Part shown: positions 9,107 to 17,329 of the stretch, piece by piece | Layout: each line of letters opens with the position of its first letter | Position numbering within the stretch: position 1 is the stretch's first letter | NCBI RefSeq assembly: GCF_001187435.1 | Contig: NZ_LFXA01000002.1 | Location: 496,001 to 560,000 of the forward strand | Reading direction: 5' to 3' | DNA length: 64,000 nt | From: Streptomyces caatingaensis | Lineage (GTDB): Bacteria; Actinomycetota; Actinomycetes; Streptomycetales; Streptomycetaceae | Notes under the pieces: model-generated | Databases searched by the model: none | What the model was told of the DNA's origin: nothing | The model's input: the letters and a program-made list of their open reading frames with translations, nothing else | Position numbers and translations under genes: made by a program

Positions 9107-9107
9107 G
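9083..9107. other. att repeat, left copy (tRNA 3' end)
   Basis: These 25 bases are identical to 19608-19632 and nearly identical to 24240-24262. They cover the T arm and acceptor of tRNA-Leu. Weaker similarity continues through the following terminator to about 9149. This is the expected att core for a tyrosine integrase acting on a tRNA gene. Confidence 0.88.
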
Positions 9108-9112
9108 CAGAG

Positions 9113-9135
9113 ACCCCAGTCGATCTGGGGTTTTT
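9113..9135 (+). terminator. Terminator after tRNA-Leu
   Basis: ACCCCAG (9113-9119), a five-base loop and CTGGGGT (9125-9131), followed by a T run. The same structure follows the second att copy at 19638-19656. Confidence 0.8.
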
Positions 9136-9155
9136 CTGTTTCTCCGGCTGTGGCG

Positions 9156-9175
9156 TGACCAACCACGTGACCAAC
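9156..9175. promoter_or_regulatory. Integrase arm-type repeats, left end
   Basis: Two direct copies of TGACCAAC (9156-9163, 9168-9175) lie between the left att and the integrase gene. The same octamer recurs inside the right end of element I and just inside element II, which is typical of arm-type integrase sites. Confidence 0.55.
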
Positions 9176-9194
9176 AGCCGAGCGAACTTCCTGG

Positions 9195-10472
9195 TCAGAC
9201 CAGGGATGACAGGCCGAGACGGGCAGCGCTGGAAGCGGCCAGCTTCTTTGCCCCTTCGGCGCGACGCCTGCCGTAGCGCGCCATGGTGTAGCCCGGCGAG
9301 TGGTGCCGGGCGTTGGCGGAGACCTCTACCGGGTTCTCGTGGTTGTCGAGATCGTTCGTGATCTTCGATGCTCGCCAGTCGTGCAGCCGGAAGTTGTCCG
9401 GCAGGTGCAGACGGTTGCGTGCCGTCCGCCAGCGGGCCGACACCTTCTCCGGGTCCTGTGGTCCGCCTGCCTCGCCCCGGTACAGCTTGAAGCCGTCGCG
9501 GGCGAACACGAGGTCGTGGTCCACCCAGAGATCCCCGAGGCGTTCCCGCTCCGCGTCCTGGCGCTCCCTCTGCCGCTTGAGGACGTTCATCAGGGCTTGG
9601 TCTACGTAGATGATCGCGTTGTCGTCTCCGTCCTTGGTGAGCTTGCGCAGCCGGTAGGTGTTGCCTTCCTCGACCACGACCCAGGCCAGTTCGATGGCGC
9701 ACTCATCCCAGTGGATGAGCGACCACTTCCACCCCAGCACTTCGCTGCGGCGGCATGAGGTGGCCGCGTAGGCGGTCCACAGTGGGGCGTCCCGAAGGCA
9801 GTGGTGGGTCAGTCCGTCGTCGCACGCACGGTTGCCGCACGGCGTCCATATCTCTTTGAGGAAGTGCGCCGTCTCGTGGTCGTTGAGGGTCGGGAAGTCC
9901 GGCTGTGCCGCCTTGATCTGCCGCTCGGTCGGCGGGTTGGCGGTGTGGGCGGGGTTGACCGTGAGGAGCTTCCTCGGTCCGGTCACGGAGTCCAGCGCCG
10001 CCGAGATGATGTTGTGTATGTGGCGGACGCTCTTGGGGCCGAGCGGCTTGTTCCCGTTCGCCTCGATGGGCGCGGTTTCCAGGAGCCGGTACAGCTCGTC
10101 CAGCCGCTCGTCCGTCACCTCCACCACCTTGACCTTGCCGATGTGCGGCTTGATGTGCAGCCGGATCTTCGACTCGTACCCCTCCTTGGTCGTGTCCTCG
10201 CCCCGATGCTTGGCAAGCCACCCGTCCATGAGCTGTCCCATGGTCATGTCGGAGCGGGGCGTGAGGGTGCCTGCCTCGTGGTCGGTGTGCCACTTGCGCA
10301 GCGCCCGTTCCGCCTCGGTCTTGTTCTTGTACTCGCGTCCTATCCAGTAGCGCTCCTTCTTGCCCGTCGCCGGGTTGAAGTGCAGGGGCGTACGCACGCC
10401 CCAGGTGTTCGGTCGGCCCGTGCGCGGGATCTCCACCGGAGTCCCACCGAGCCCGTTGCCGCGCTTTGCCAC
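9195..10472 (-). CDS. int: Tyrosine site-specific integrase
   Basis: A 425-residue tyrosine recombinase that should integrate element I into the tRNA-Leu 3' end. An N-terminal arm-binding region is followed by a SAM-like core-binding domain (TMGQLMDGWLAKHRGED). The catalytic residues appear as arginine in TSCRRSEVLGWKW near residue 241, H-x-x-R in RLHDWRAS near 364, a histidine in ARHHSPGYT and the nucleophilic tyrosine in MARYGRRR near 400. A cysteine- and histidine-containing insert (CGNRACDDGLTHHC) precedes the catalytic domain. The gene ends 88 bases inside the left att, as in many Streptomyces elements. A decayed homologue lies in element II. Confidence 0.95.
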   Translation of the reverse strand: MAKRGNGLGGTPVEIPRTGRPNTWGVRTPLHFNPATGKKERYWIGREYKNKTEAERALRKWHTDHEAGTLTPRSDMTMGQLMDGWLAKHRGEDTTKEGYESKIRLHIKPHIGKVKVVEVTDERLDELYRLLETAPIEANGNKPLGPKSVRHIHNIISAALDSVTGPRKLLTVNPAHTANPPTERQIKAAQPDFPTLNDHETAHFLKEIWTPCGNRACDDGLTHHCLRDAPLWTAYAATSCRRSEVLGWKWSLIHWDECAIELAWVVVEEGNTYRLRKLTKDGDDNAIIYVDQALMNVLKRQRERQDAERERLGDLWVDHDLVFARDGFKLYRGEAGGPQDPEKVSARWRTARNRLHLPDNFRLHDWRASKITNDLDNHENPVEVSANARHHSPGYTMARYGRRRAEGAKKLAASSAARLGLSSLV

Positions 10473-10504
10473 CCGGCTACTTCCCCCTCGCTCTGTCGCA
10501 GCCG

Positions 10505-11068
10505 CTACGGCTGTCGCAGCACTTCTTCGACATTGATCCCCTTCAGCGTTTCGATCGCCTTGTCCGTGAGCTGGCCGCCGGCCTTGCCCTCCACCTTCGT
10601 CAGGAACCCCCGCTGACGGGCCGCACGGAGGTGCCCCTTCAACGTCGCCTGCTTGGTCCCGGTGATGGCTTCGAGCTCTTGGACGGGAGCGCGCTCACCG
10701 ATCTCAACCACGCGCACATAGAAGGCGGAGAGAACCGCCAGGTACTGGTCAGAGACGCCCCGTGGAAGGTGCGGGAGCACCGCCGTCAGACCGACATGCA
10801 CATCCGCAAGCGCCGACTCTCCACGCGCCCGAACCATCTCCTGCCCCGGTGAGGTCGTATCGATCTGCCGCAGGACCGTGCTGGTGATGCCGCGCGCCAC
10901 CTCTTGCGGATCGGCATCCTCGTGTGGCTCGATCCGGATTTCGCGGGGATTGCCCGAAGCGGAGTCGAGCGGAAGCCACATGGTGACCTTCCATGCCCCG
11001 ATGCGCTGGACATGCTCGACGCCCGCACGGGGCGCAGCGCTGCCCTCGTGATCGTTGGTGTTCGTCAT
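10505..11068 (-). CDS. Hypothetical protein with winged-helix-like C terminus
   Basis: A 187-residue protein I do not recognise. The C-terminal part (APVQELEAITGTKQATLKGHLRAARQRGFL) reads as a winged helix, suggesting a DNA-binding role in element maintenance. The N-terminal half (WKVTMWLPLDSASGNPREIRIEP) looks like a small beta-rich domain. I prefer ATG 11068, although the frame is open to 11104. It lies 32 bases upstream of the integrase on the same strand and may be cotranscribed with it. It is divergent from the excisionase-like gene. Confidence 0.6.
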   Translation of the reverse strand: MTNTNDHEGSAAPRAGVEHVQRIGAWKVTMWLPLDSASGNPREIRIEPHEDADPQEVARGITSTVLRQIDTTSPGQEMVRARGESALADVHVGLTAVLPHLPRGVSDQYLAVLSAFYVRVVEIGERAPVQELEAITGTKQATLKGHLRAARQRGFLTKVEGKAGGQLTDKAIETLKGINVEEVLRQP

Positions 11069-11205
11069 GCGCAGCAACATACGGAACATGGCCGCACTGG
11101 GCAAGTCAGGCCGTGACGCATCCGGGTTTGACTGAGCAGGACTGATAACTCAGGATGGGCAACCCGAGGGGGAACCATCCCCTCCGCTAACCGAGGAGCC
11201 GTCCT

Positions 11206-11388
11206 TTGCAGAACGCCCGCCTGATGAGCGTCACCGACCTGGCCGAGTACCTGGGCGTGACGCCCGCGTGGGTCTACAACAACCACCGAGCCTTGAACAT
11301 CCCCGCCTGCAAGATCGGCGGACACCTTCGCTTCCGGCCCGCCGACGTGGACCGCTGGATCGGACGGGACTGCCGGGAAGCCGCCTGA
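11206..11388 (+). CDS. Excisionase-like helix-turn-helix protein
   Basis: A 60-residue MerR/excisionase-type DNA-binding protein. The helix-turn-helix is MSVTDLAEYLGVTPAWVYNN, followed by the characteristic CKIGGHLRFRPADVDRWI. Such proteins bend att DNA and bias the integrase toward excision. TTG 11206 is favoured because GAGGAG at 11193-11198 sits seven bases upstream; ATG 11224 is the alternative. It is divergent from the integrase operon. Confidence 0.85.
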   Translation: MQNARLMSVTDLAEYLGVTPAWVYNNHRALNIPACKIGGHLRFRPADVDRWIGRDCREAA

Positions 11389-11505
11389 CCTGAGCTCCAA
11401 TCCCAAGCCAGCCGGACGGCTGGCCGCGCCTATCAGAAGGGAGCACATGCGAACCACCGACTACCGGCGCTCGTCGCGCCACACATCGAAGGGCACACCC
11501 GTTCA

Positions 11506-11868
11506 ATGCGAGAAGGCTTCGGTCCCGGTCTGTACTGGAACAAGCTGTCCAAGAAGGACTGCGAGCGTCTTGCTCGCGAGTCGGACGTCCCGCTGTGGCT
11601 CCGCGTCTACTTCGCTGCACAGTGGCGCTTGAACCAGATCGGACACGCCGAGTTCCAGTCCGGCGAACTGGCCGGGTTGCTGGCGAAGAAGGGTGACAAG
11701 CCGCTCGCCGAGGGCAGTGTGTCCAACGCCGTCGCCAGGGCCAAAGAGAAGGGGCTCATCAACAACGAGTCCAACGCCCGCTGCCTGGTGCTCTCACACC
11801 ACCACGCCCGCACCGAGAGGGGCAGCCAGTCTTGCAGCCAGCACAACGCCCGCGTCTGGCGTGGATGA
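11506..11868 (+). CDS. Small hypothetical protein of the element core
   Basis: A 120-residue protein I cannot name. The sequence GPGLYWNKLSKKDCERLARESDVPLWLRVY is followed by a helix-turn-helix-like stretch EGSVSNAVARAKEKGLINN. The C-terminal tail is polar and may be shortened by a frameshift. The start is uncertain. A better ribosome site (AAGGGAG) precedes ATG 11447 in another frame, encoding 61 unconvincing residues, so this gene may depend on coupling or on an upstream start I cannot see. It follows the excisionase-like gene on the same strand. Confidence 0.55.
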   Translation: MREGFGPGLYWNKLSKKDCERLARESDVPLWLRVYFAAQWRLNQIGHAEFQSGELAGLLAKKGDKPLAEGSVSNAVARAKEKGLINNESNARCLVLSHHHARTERGSQSCSQHNARVWRG

Positions 11869-11984
11869 CCGCCCCTTCACGCGACACGTGAAGCTCCCTC
11901 ACGCCGGACGTGAAGGCAAACAGCATCTGACCTGCGAAGTCCTTCGTTCCCTCTTATATCTAGTAAGGGATGTCCAAGGTTCTG

Positions 11985-12465
11985 GCAGTGGGCGGCCCCT
12001 GCCGGGGCCGACAGGGAGAAGCGACTTGCGTACGTACGTCAACGGCAAGGCGTACAGGCGAGGGCCGAAGGGTCTACGTCAGGGCGGCCCCGAAGGGGGC
12101 CGACAGCACGAAGCCCCTACGTACTTACATGCAGCGGCGAAAGGAAGGAGGGGCGCGCAGCGCCCCCATAGGCGAAGACCCAACGGCGAAGGCGTGAGCA
12201 GAGAGGGCGGCCATTCGGCCGCTCAGCTCGAAGTCACTTACGTACATACGTGCAGCGGCGAAGAGGTAAGCGACAGGGGCGGCCTCCGGCCGCACAGCCG
12301 GAAGCCACTTCGACAGAGCGGCCCCGGCAGGGGCCGATAGGAGCAAGCCCGGGAAGCCACAGGTGGGGCGCTGCCGCGCCCCCATGGCCCGAAGCCCCTT
12401 CGGCTCAGGGCAAGGGACATGGGCCGCTTACGCGGCCACAGAGCGAAGCCACTTACGCCAAGCCT
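11985..12465 (+). repeat. Array of eight perfect hairpins with a conserved GAAGCCACTTA tail
   Basis: Eight inverted repeats with perfect 6-7 bp arms and 3-4 base loops start at 11993, 12085, 12150, 12207, 12279, 12319, 12365 and 12422. Most arms are versions of CGGCCCC/GGGGCCG, GCGGCC/GGCCGC or GGGGCGC/GCGCCCC. Each is followed within about 5-20 bases by GAAGC-like sequence, often extended to CACTTACGTAC. There is no supported reading frame. It could be a replication or transfer origin, or a structured RNA. Confidence 0.75.
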
Positions 12466-13066
12466 TGAAAGGCTTCGTTCTCGTGCAGGCTCCGAGTGCC
12501 GGCCGAGCTAGGGGCAGCGCTCCCACCTGCTACTTCTCCGCCGTCGCCTCTGCCCGCCGTCGCTTGATCGACCCTGGAACCGTGGCAGTGGGAGCCCTGC
12601 TAAGGGTTACCGGTGATGCCCTGCCCTGCCAGTCTCGCCGTCGTCTGATCGACCTTGGGATGGTGGCAAGATTTTTGCTGCCATGACAGGGCGGTCCTCG
12701 ACTTCGGTGTCAAGGGGTCATCCCCCACCCCTTCGCCGTCGCCTCGTACGTCTCGGCTGTCCGCTTCGCCGTCGCCCTGGCAGGCGTGAGCCCTGCCCTC
12801 CCGTCCGCCGTTGGCAGGCTTGCCGTACGTCGTGGCAGGTGAACGGCTGTGTGCCTCCCTGAACGGCCGACAGGCCGCACGACTCACGACGTGACGAGAG
12901 CGGAGCGGCAGGCGCTCAGGCAGGCGCACAGCCTCACGACAGGGCAGGCGGTCAGGGCAGAGGACAAGCCCAAGGCGGGGCGCACGAGCGCCCCACTGTC
13001 GAAGGTGGTGAGCACGACGAGCACGAGCACCAGCCCACGGCAACGCGGAGAGTGATCACGACAGGG
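12466..13066. other. Gene-free region with short direct repeats
   Basis: Contains an imperfect direct repeat built on CGCCGTCG..TGATCGACC.TGG (about 12556-12589 and 12632-12665) and many GGCAGG-type motifs around 12770-12960. A frame is open on the minus strand (12600-13043), but its composition does not look like protein. With the hairpin array, this makes 1.3 kb without a supported gene. Confidence 0.5.
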
Positions 13067-13203
13067 CGTCTCAATAACCTTCGATAGTGAGACGATCCGC
13101 CGAACACCAGGCCATGTCCGTTTCGCCCTCAGTCCAGCGTCTCGAAACCCGTCTCAAAAGATCCGTCTCCCGGCTGGCTTTCGAGACACGTTTATGAGAC
13201 GGT
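13067..13203. promoter_or_regulatory. res-like array upstream of the resolvase
   Basis: CGTCTCA (13067-13073) and TGAGACG (13088-13094) form a 28-bp dyad. Further CGTCTC and GAGAC copies at 13137-13158 and 13180-13202 form nested inverted repeats ending just before the resolvase start. Several inverted sites before a serine recombinase gene are typical of a res site that doubles as its operator. Confidence 0.6.
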
Positions 13204-13209
13204 CTGGTC

Positions 13210-14043
13210 GTGACCACGAACACCCCGGCCGAACAGGTCGAGCGTCACCCCTGCCCGAAGTGCGACGCCCCCGCCGGTAGCCCCTGCCGTACGGGAGCGG
13301 GCAAGGTGGCAGCGAATTACCACACGGGGCGCTTCGCCCTGGTGCCCTCACTCAAAGCGGAACTCACCGTGAAGACTCCGGCCGACCGGAACCCCGGTAA
13401 GCGGTGGGTGCAGGGTGAGCCCGTGCCTGTGGTGGCCGAAGCTGTGCCGGGCGCAGCGATACGACTGGGCTATGCCAGGTGCAGCACGGTTGGGCAGGAA
13501 CTACAGAGCCAGTTGGACATGCTGGCCCGTGCCGACTGCACACGGGTGTTCTCGGAGAAGATCAGCACCCGCGTGAAGGAGCGGCCCGAGCTAGAGAAGG
13601 CGCTAACCCTGGCACGGGAGTTCAAGACAGCCGCGCCGAACCAGCCCGTCATCCTGACTGTGGTGGAGATGAAGCGCCTTGCCCGCAACGCGGCGGAACT
13701 CATGACGTTGTCCTCCACCCTGCAAGCGGACGGCATCCAACTGGAACTCCTCTCCGGTCCCTTGCAGGGCGTGTACGACCCGAACGGGGCGGGAGCCATC
13801 GTGTTCGCCGTCCTGGCCGTGGCTGCAGAGGTGGAGCGGGAAGGCATCCGGGAGAAGACGTTGGAGGGGCTGGACACTGCGGCCCGCAAGGGCAACCACG
13901 GTGGACGCCCCTCCGTCGTGGACGACGACAAGCTAGCCGTAGCCCGTGCCCGGCACGCCAAGGGAGAGAGCGTCACGGCCATCGCCAAGGCACTGGGAAT
14001 CTCCCGGGCCACCTTGTACCGGCACATCGGTGAGAGCGCCTGA
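13210..14043 (+). CDS. Serine recombinase (resolvase/invertase) with N-terminal zinc-finger-like segment
   Basis: A 277-residue protein. Residues 1-45 hold CPKCDAPAGSPCRTGAGK plus a histidine, resembling the short zinc-binding module of actinophage proteins. The resolvase domain follows, with the catalytic serine in LGYARCSTVGQELQSQLDML. The conserved MKRLARNAAELM and AVAAEVEREGIREKTLEGL follow, and the C-terminal helix-turn-helix is VTAIAKALGISRATLYRHIG. Members resolve multimers or invert DNA at paired inverted sites. Start GTG 13210. The res-like array lies directly upstream. The zinc-finger fusion is unusual. Confidence 0.88.
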   Translation: MTTNTPAEQVERHPCPKCDAPAGSPCRTGAGKVAANYHTGRFALVPSLKAELTVKTPADRNPGKRWVQGEPVPVVAEAVPGAAIRLGYARCSTVGQELQSQLDMLARADCTRVFSEKISTRVKERPELEKALTLAREFKTAAPNQPVILTVVEMKRLARNAAELMTLSSTLQADGIQLELLSGPLQGVYDPNGAGAIVFAVLAVAAEVEREGIREKTLEGLDTAARKGNHGGRPSVVDDDKLAVARARHAKGESVTAIAKALGISRATLYRHIGESA

Positions 14044-14066
14044 GACAGGCGCACAGGGGCGCGCAG

Positions 14067-14921
14067 TCAGGCGCTCACCTCCGAGTGCACCGGGACGGGT
14101 GGGCGCACCCCGGTGAGCGCCTCTGCACGGGCCACCAGGCGGGGCGCAAGGTCGGGATACCAGCCACGGGCTACGGCTTGCAGCATCTCGGCCAGGGCCG
14201 CGAGTTCCCCGATTCGGCCGGCCGGGGTGTCGAGGATCGGCGCGAACTCCTTGCGGATGCGGGCGGCTACGTCGGGCACAAGCAGGCTGTTGGCGTGGAG
14301 AAGCCCCGCGTCATAGCCGAAGGGCACCAGGCCCCACCGCTCCCAGTCCAGCAGGCACAGGGGCGCGGCGGTGAGGTTGCCCCAGTGCAGGTCACCGTGA
14401 CCAGTCACCCGCTCCACCTTGGCGGGGGCAGGGATGCCGAGGAACTGGGGGAAGGCTCGTTCGATCCACCCGTCCCGCACGGTCACCTTCACTCCCTCTG
14501 CTTCAGTGAGGAGGGCAAGGGCTCGGCGAAGGTCCGCCCACCACTCGTCAGGCAACCCCGGGTCGTGGTCGATGTCGGCCCGGTCCGGGGACACGGTGGG
14601 TTGCGTGAGGTAGTCCAGGACTTCCGACTCGAAGGCCCACTCTCCGTCAGTCCAGTCATGCACCCCGTGGAGGCGGGGGCGGGGAACGCCGTCAGGCACC
14701 AGCTCCGAAGCCCCGACGATGCCCTCCCCCGCCTTCCTGCCCGCGTTCCTCTTCGCCGTCCGGCTGACCCGTAGCCACCGGTCCCCCGCTCGGCGTCCGA
14801 GAGTGACACCGAGGAAGCCCCACGCCAGCGGCCCCGTGCAGGTGAGGCCCAGTGCCTTGGCCGCCCGGTCGTGGGCGGCCTCCATCAGGGCCTGTACCTC
14901 CTCATTCACCGGTGAGTTCAT
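14067..14921 (-). CDS. Phosphotransferase-like (APH/choline kinase fold) protein
   Basis: A 284-residue kinase-fold protein. The catalytic loop GHGDLHWGNLTAAPLCLLDWE near residues 176-196 has the HGDxHxxN Brenner motif and a following LLDWE metal-binding motif, as in aminoglycoside phosphotransferases. The family phosphorylates small molecules or sometimes peptides; the substrate is unknown. Its ATG at 14921 overlaps the end of the aldo/keto reductase by 20 bases, so it is the last gene of the peptide-oxygenase-reductase cassette. A role as resistance gene or tailoring kinase is inference. Confidence 0.78.
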   Translation of the reverse strand: MNSPVNEEVQALMEAAHDRAAKALGLTCTGPLAWGFLGVTLGRRAGDRWLRVSRTAKRNAGRKAGEGIVGASELVPDGVPRPRLHGVHDWTDGEWAFESEVLDYLTQPTVSPDRADIDHDPGLPDEWWADLRRALALLTEAEGVKVTVRDGWIERAFPQFLGIPAPAKVERVTGHGDLHWGNLTAAPLCLLDWERWGLVPFGYDAGLLHANSLLVPDVAARIRKEFAPILDTPAGRIGELAALAEMLQAVARGWYPDLAPRLVARAEALTGVRPPVPVHSEVSA

Positions 14922-15807
14922 CCGTCACCCTCCTGAGTTCCTGGGCCGTCAGCGGCGCAGCCAGAGCCTTTGCCACATCGTCCCAGTGCTCGCGGGTGCT
15001 CGCGGAGGTGAGGACGACATCGAGGCCAGGGCACGAGCCAGCGGCCAGCAGGGCAGCGGCTGCGGCCGACAGGCCGGGGCGGATGAGGTTCACCAGTTCG
15101 GGTGTCATGGCGTCGAGGAGTTCACCCCCGTGCAGGGGAGCAGAGCCGAACGTGATCAGCCCCGCGTCCTTCGCCTGCACCAGTGGTCCGCCGCCGTTCA
15201 GAGCCTGCGTGATCGGGGCATCCATGATCAGGCTGACGGGCATCTGCAAGCCCGTGAAGTGATGCTCGGCGGAACCGGCCGCCTGCCGGGCGAGCGTGAG
15301 CAACTCGGGCACGCTGAGCGCTCCGGAGGTCAGGCCCGACCAGGTGGCGACGCCGTACCCGCCGATCCTGCCCGCGTGGGCGAACTCTTCCAGCGTCGTG
15401 AAGGCTTCCCGTACACGCCCGTGCAGAGCGGCACGGTCAAGGCCGTGCCCGTGGTGCTCCGGGTTGTGTACGAACACCAGGTCCACGCGCCCGAGCGCGG
15501 CCAACGACCGCTCCGTCTGCCAGCGGACGAAGCCCCGCTCAAGGCTGTGCCTACCCGCCGCCTCTTCCCGGGTGAGCACGCCCTCAGCCAGGGCGGCACG
15601 GCCCTGCTCCGCCGTGAAGAACCCCGTCTTCGTGGCTACCCGCACGGTCGGGTACTCCCCGAGAACCGGGCGCAGCTCCTCATGCACCCGACCACGGGCG
15701 TAGTTGGGTGCCGTGTCCACCCAGGGACTACCGGCCGCCAGGGCGGTGCGTGCCGCCCGACTGACGGCACGCACGCGGTATGTCCCCAGGCAGAGCGCGG
15801 CGGTCAC
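14902..15807 (-). CDS. Aldo/keto reductase family protein
   Basis: A 301-residue NADPH-dependent TIM-barrel oxidoreductase. The catalytic tetrad is visible: Asp and Tyr in VDTAPNYARGRVHEEL, Lys in VATKTGFF and His in FVHNPEHHGHG. GTG 15807 is chosen because it forms a GTGA overlap with the upstream JmjC-like gene; the longer frame to 16146 lies inside that gene. Coupling to a JmjC oxygenase and a short peptide gene suggests it reduces a carbonyl created during peptide modification, which is inference. Confidence 0.87.
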   Translation of the reverse strand: MTAALCLGTYRVRAVSRAARTALAAGSPWVDTAPNYARGRVHEELRPVLGEYPTVRVATKTGFFTAEQGRAALAEGVLTREEAAGRHSLERGFVRWQTERSLAALGRVDLVFVHNPEHHGHGLDRAALHGRVREAFTTLEEFAHAGRIGGYGVATWSGLTSGALSVPELLTLARQAAGSAEHHFTGLQMPVSLIMDAPITQALNGGGPLVQAKDAGLITFGSAPLHGGELLDAMTPELVNLIRPGLSAAAAALLAAGSCPGLDVVLTSASTREHWDDVAKALAAPLTAQELRRVTDELTGE

Positions 15808-16991
15808 AGCGCCGTCCCCACGACTGCGACGGCGTGGCCGTCGATGAGGACGGAGACCAGTTCGGCCACCTCCTTGACCTCCAGCCCGGCGGAGTCGGCG
15901 AGTTCGCCCAGCGTGGTCGGCTGGTTGGTCAGCAGCGTGCCCAGCGCGGGCGCGGCGGACTCGGCGAAGTCCCAAGCCGTACCGGCCGCCGAGAAGGTGA
16001 CCGTGCCCTGTTCGCGGTCCGCCGTCAGGCGGCCCCTCGGAGTGGTGAGCTTGACCGTGATGTCCCGATGGGCGGGGAGTCCGCCCACGTAGGGGAGGGA
16101 CGGAATCGCATGGCCCAGGTCCGTCGTATCGATCGACTCCGCCCACCGCTCCACGAGGCGGGGGTCCGCCATCATGTCGGCCACCTCACGACGAACGGCG
16201 TCGATGAAGTCCGACTGTTCTGCCAGCGAGCCGAAGCGCGGAATGTCCCTGCGCAGCGCGAGGGACGCCCGGAGCTGATCGACGACCCACAGCATCAGGT
16301 CAGCGCCCGTGTGCGGGACCATGCCGAACGTGAGGTGAAGGGATTCCGTCCCCTGGTCAGCGGTGACCGCGTGCCACCAACCGCGCGGCAGGTAGAGCAC
16401 GTCACCCGGGGACAGAACGAGGTCCGCCATCGGGTCGCCCTCCGGCTCCTCCGGCGACTCCACGTCCCGGAAGGTGGGCGCCTCACGGGTCATCCCCCAC
16501 AGGCGCCACCGCTTCGAGCCGTGCAGTTGGACCACCACCACATCGTGGTCATCCCAGTGCCGGCCGAAGCCCTCCCGCTCGGTCCACGAGGCGTACACGT
16601 TGGCCTGCACGGAAGTTCCGAGGAAGCGTTCCAGCCCCTCAGCAGCCGCCCCCACAGCGGGGTGGATCTTCTCCACCGCATCGAGCACCAGCGACGCCCC
16701 GTCTCTGAGCTGGGCGTGGAAGTCGGACGGTTGGATACGGGACCAGGTGACCGCTCGGCGGTTCGTGGTCGGGATCGCGTAGCGGTGGAGCGGGACCATC
16801 TCGCCGTCGACCGACAGGCGCAGCCGGGGCGGCTCCAGCCGCTGAGTGGCAATGATCCGGTTCAGGTCGTCCCAGGAGAACAGGCCCGCCGTGTCGGCGG
16901 CTCCGGGGAAGTGCGCGTAAGAGCGGTGGTACGTCCGGGCGAGGAACGTGTCCCCGCCCAGACGCCCCGCCCACGAGGCTGCATCAAGCAC
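15804..16991 (-). CDS. JmjC/cupin-like 2-oxoglutarate oxygenase
   Basis: A 395-residue protein of the JmjC ribosomal-oxygenase (YcfD-like) type, Fe(II)- and 2-oxoglutarate-dependent hydroxylases of protein side chains. The iron triad appears as H-x-D in GRHWDDHDVVVVQLHG near residues 143-147 and the distal histidine in LPRGWWHAV near 207. The segment SPGDVLYLPRGWWHAV is diagnostic. A C-terminal winged-helix-like region contains LGELADSAGLEVKEVAELVSVL, as in YcfD relatives. GTG 16991 has GGGAG eight bases upstream. The gene lies 14 bases after a 45-codon peptide gene, the likely substrate. Confidence 0.85.
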   Translation of the reverse strand: MLDAASWAGRLGGDTFLARTYHRSYAHFPGAADTAGLFSWDDLNRIIATQRLEPPRLRLSVDGEMVPLHRYAIPTTNRRAVTWSRIQPSDFHAQLRDGASLVLDAVEKIHPAVGAAAEGLERFLGTSVQANVYASWTEREGFGRHWDDHDVVVVQLHGSKRWRLWGMTREAPTFRDVESPEEPEGDPMADLVLSPGDVLYLPRGWWHAVTADQGTESLHLTFGMVPHTGADLMLWVVDQLRASLALRRDIPRFGSLAEQSDFIDAVRREVADMMADPRLVERWAESIDTTDLGHAIPSLPYVGGLPAHRDITVKLTTPRGRLTADREQGTVTFSAAGTAWDFAESAAPALGTLLTNQPTTLGELADSAGLEVKEVAELVSVLIDGHAVAVVGTAL

Positions 16992-17005
16992 CGTGGGCGC
17001 TCCCG

Positions 17006-17143
17006 TCAGTCGTTGCCGTCGGAACGGCCACTGCTGACGTCAGACTCCTGCTCGGCACGGGTGCGCGCGGCCACGATCTTCCGCTTCGCGACGAGCAGGC
17101 CACCCCCCTCGGGGGCCACCGAAGTGGTGTTCTCTTCCACCAT
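17006..17143 (-). CDS. Short peptide, candidate RiPP-like precursor
   Basis: A 45-residue peptide beginning MVEENTTSVAPEGGGLL, followed by VAKRKIVAARTRAEQESD and a polar Ser/Gly/Asp tail. ATG 17143 has GAGAGG seven bases upstream. A basic middle flanked by acidic ends and a diglycine-like GGG could be leader, core and follower. It is first in a coupled cassette with a JmjC oxygenase whose family hydroxylates Arg, His or Lys residues, and the core is rich in Arg and Lys. No known RiPP family is recognised. Confidence 0.6.
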   Translation of the reverse strand: MVEENTTSVAPEGGGLLVAKRKIVAARTRAEQESDVSSGRSDGND

Positions 17144-17215
17144 CGGACTACCTCTCTTCTCGGGAACTCCCACCGGGAATCCGGCGGGAAGCATCAGGGA
17201 CAGCGGCCAATGCGG

Positions 17216-17329
17216 TTACCAAAGAGCTACGGCGAGAACCAGGGCACAGCCGCTGAGGATCGCGGCCAGGTAGAGCGGCCCCGCGTACCGGCCCAAGCGG
17301 CGCAGCACCCAGTGCCCCAAGCGACGCAT
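17216..17329 (-). CDS. Single-pass membrane miniprotein
   Basis: A 37-residue protein, MRRLGHWVLRRLG followed by a hydrophobic helix (LYLAAILSGCALVLAVALW). It shares its ATG with the stop of the upstream gene (TGATG), indicating coupled translation. The basic N terminus predicts an inside orientation. The function is unknown; it resembles small spread-type proteins of Streptomyces elements only in general form. Confidence 0.6.
   Translation of the reverse strand: MRRLGHWVLRRLGRYAGPLYLAAILSGCALVLAVALW

Noticed and set aside
11985..12465. CRISPR array
   Set aside because: Units are hairpins of varying sequence with uneven spacing, not identical repeats with unique spacers, and no cas genes are nearby.
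12600..13043. 147-residue minus-strand frame in the gene-free part of element I
   Set aside because: Biased composition, no ribosome site, no resemblance to a family.
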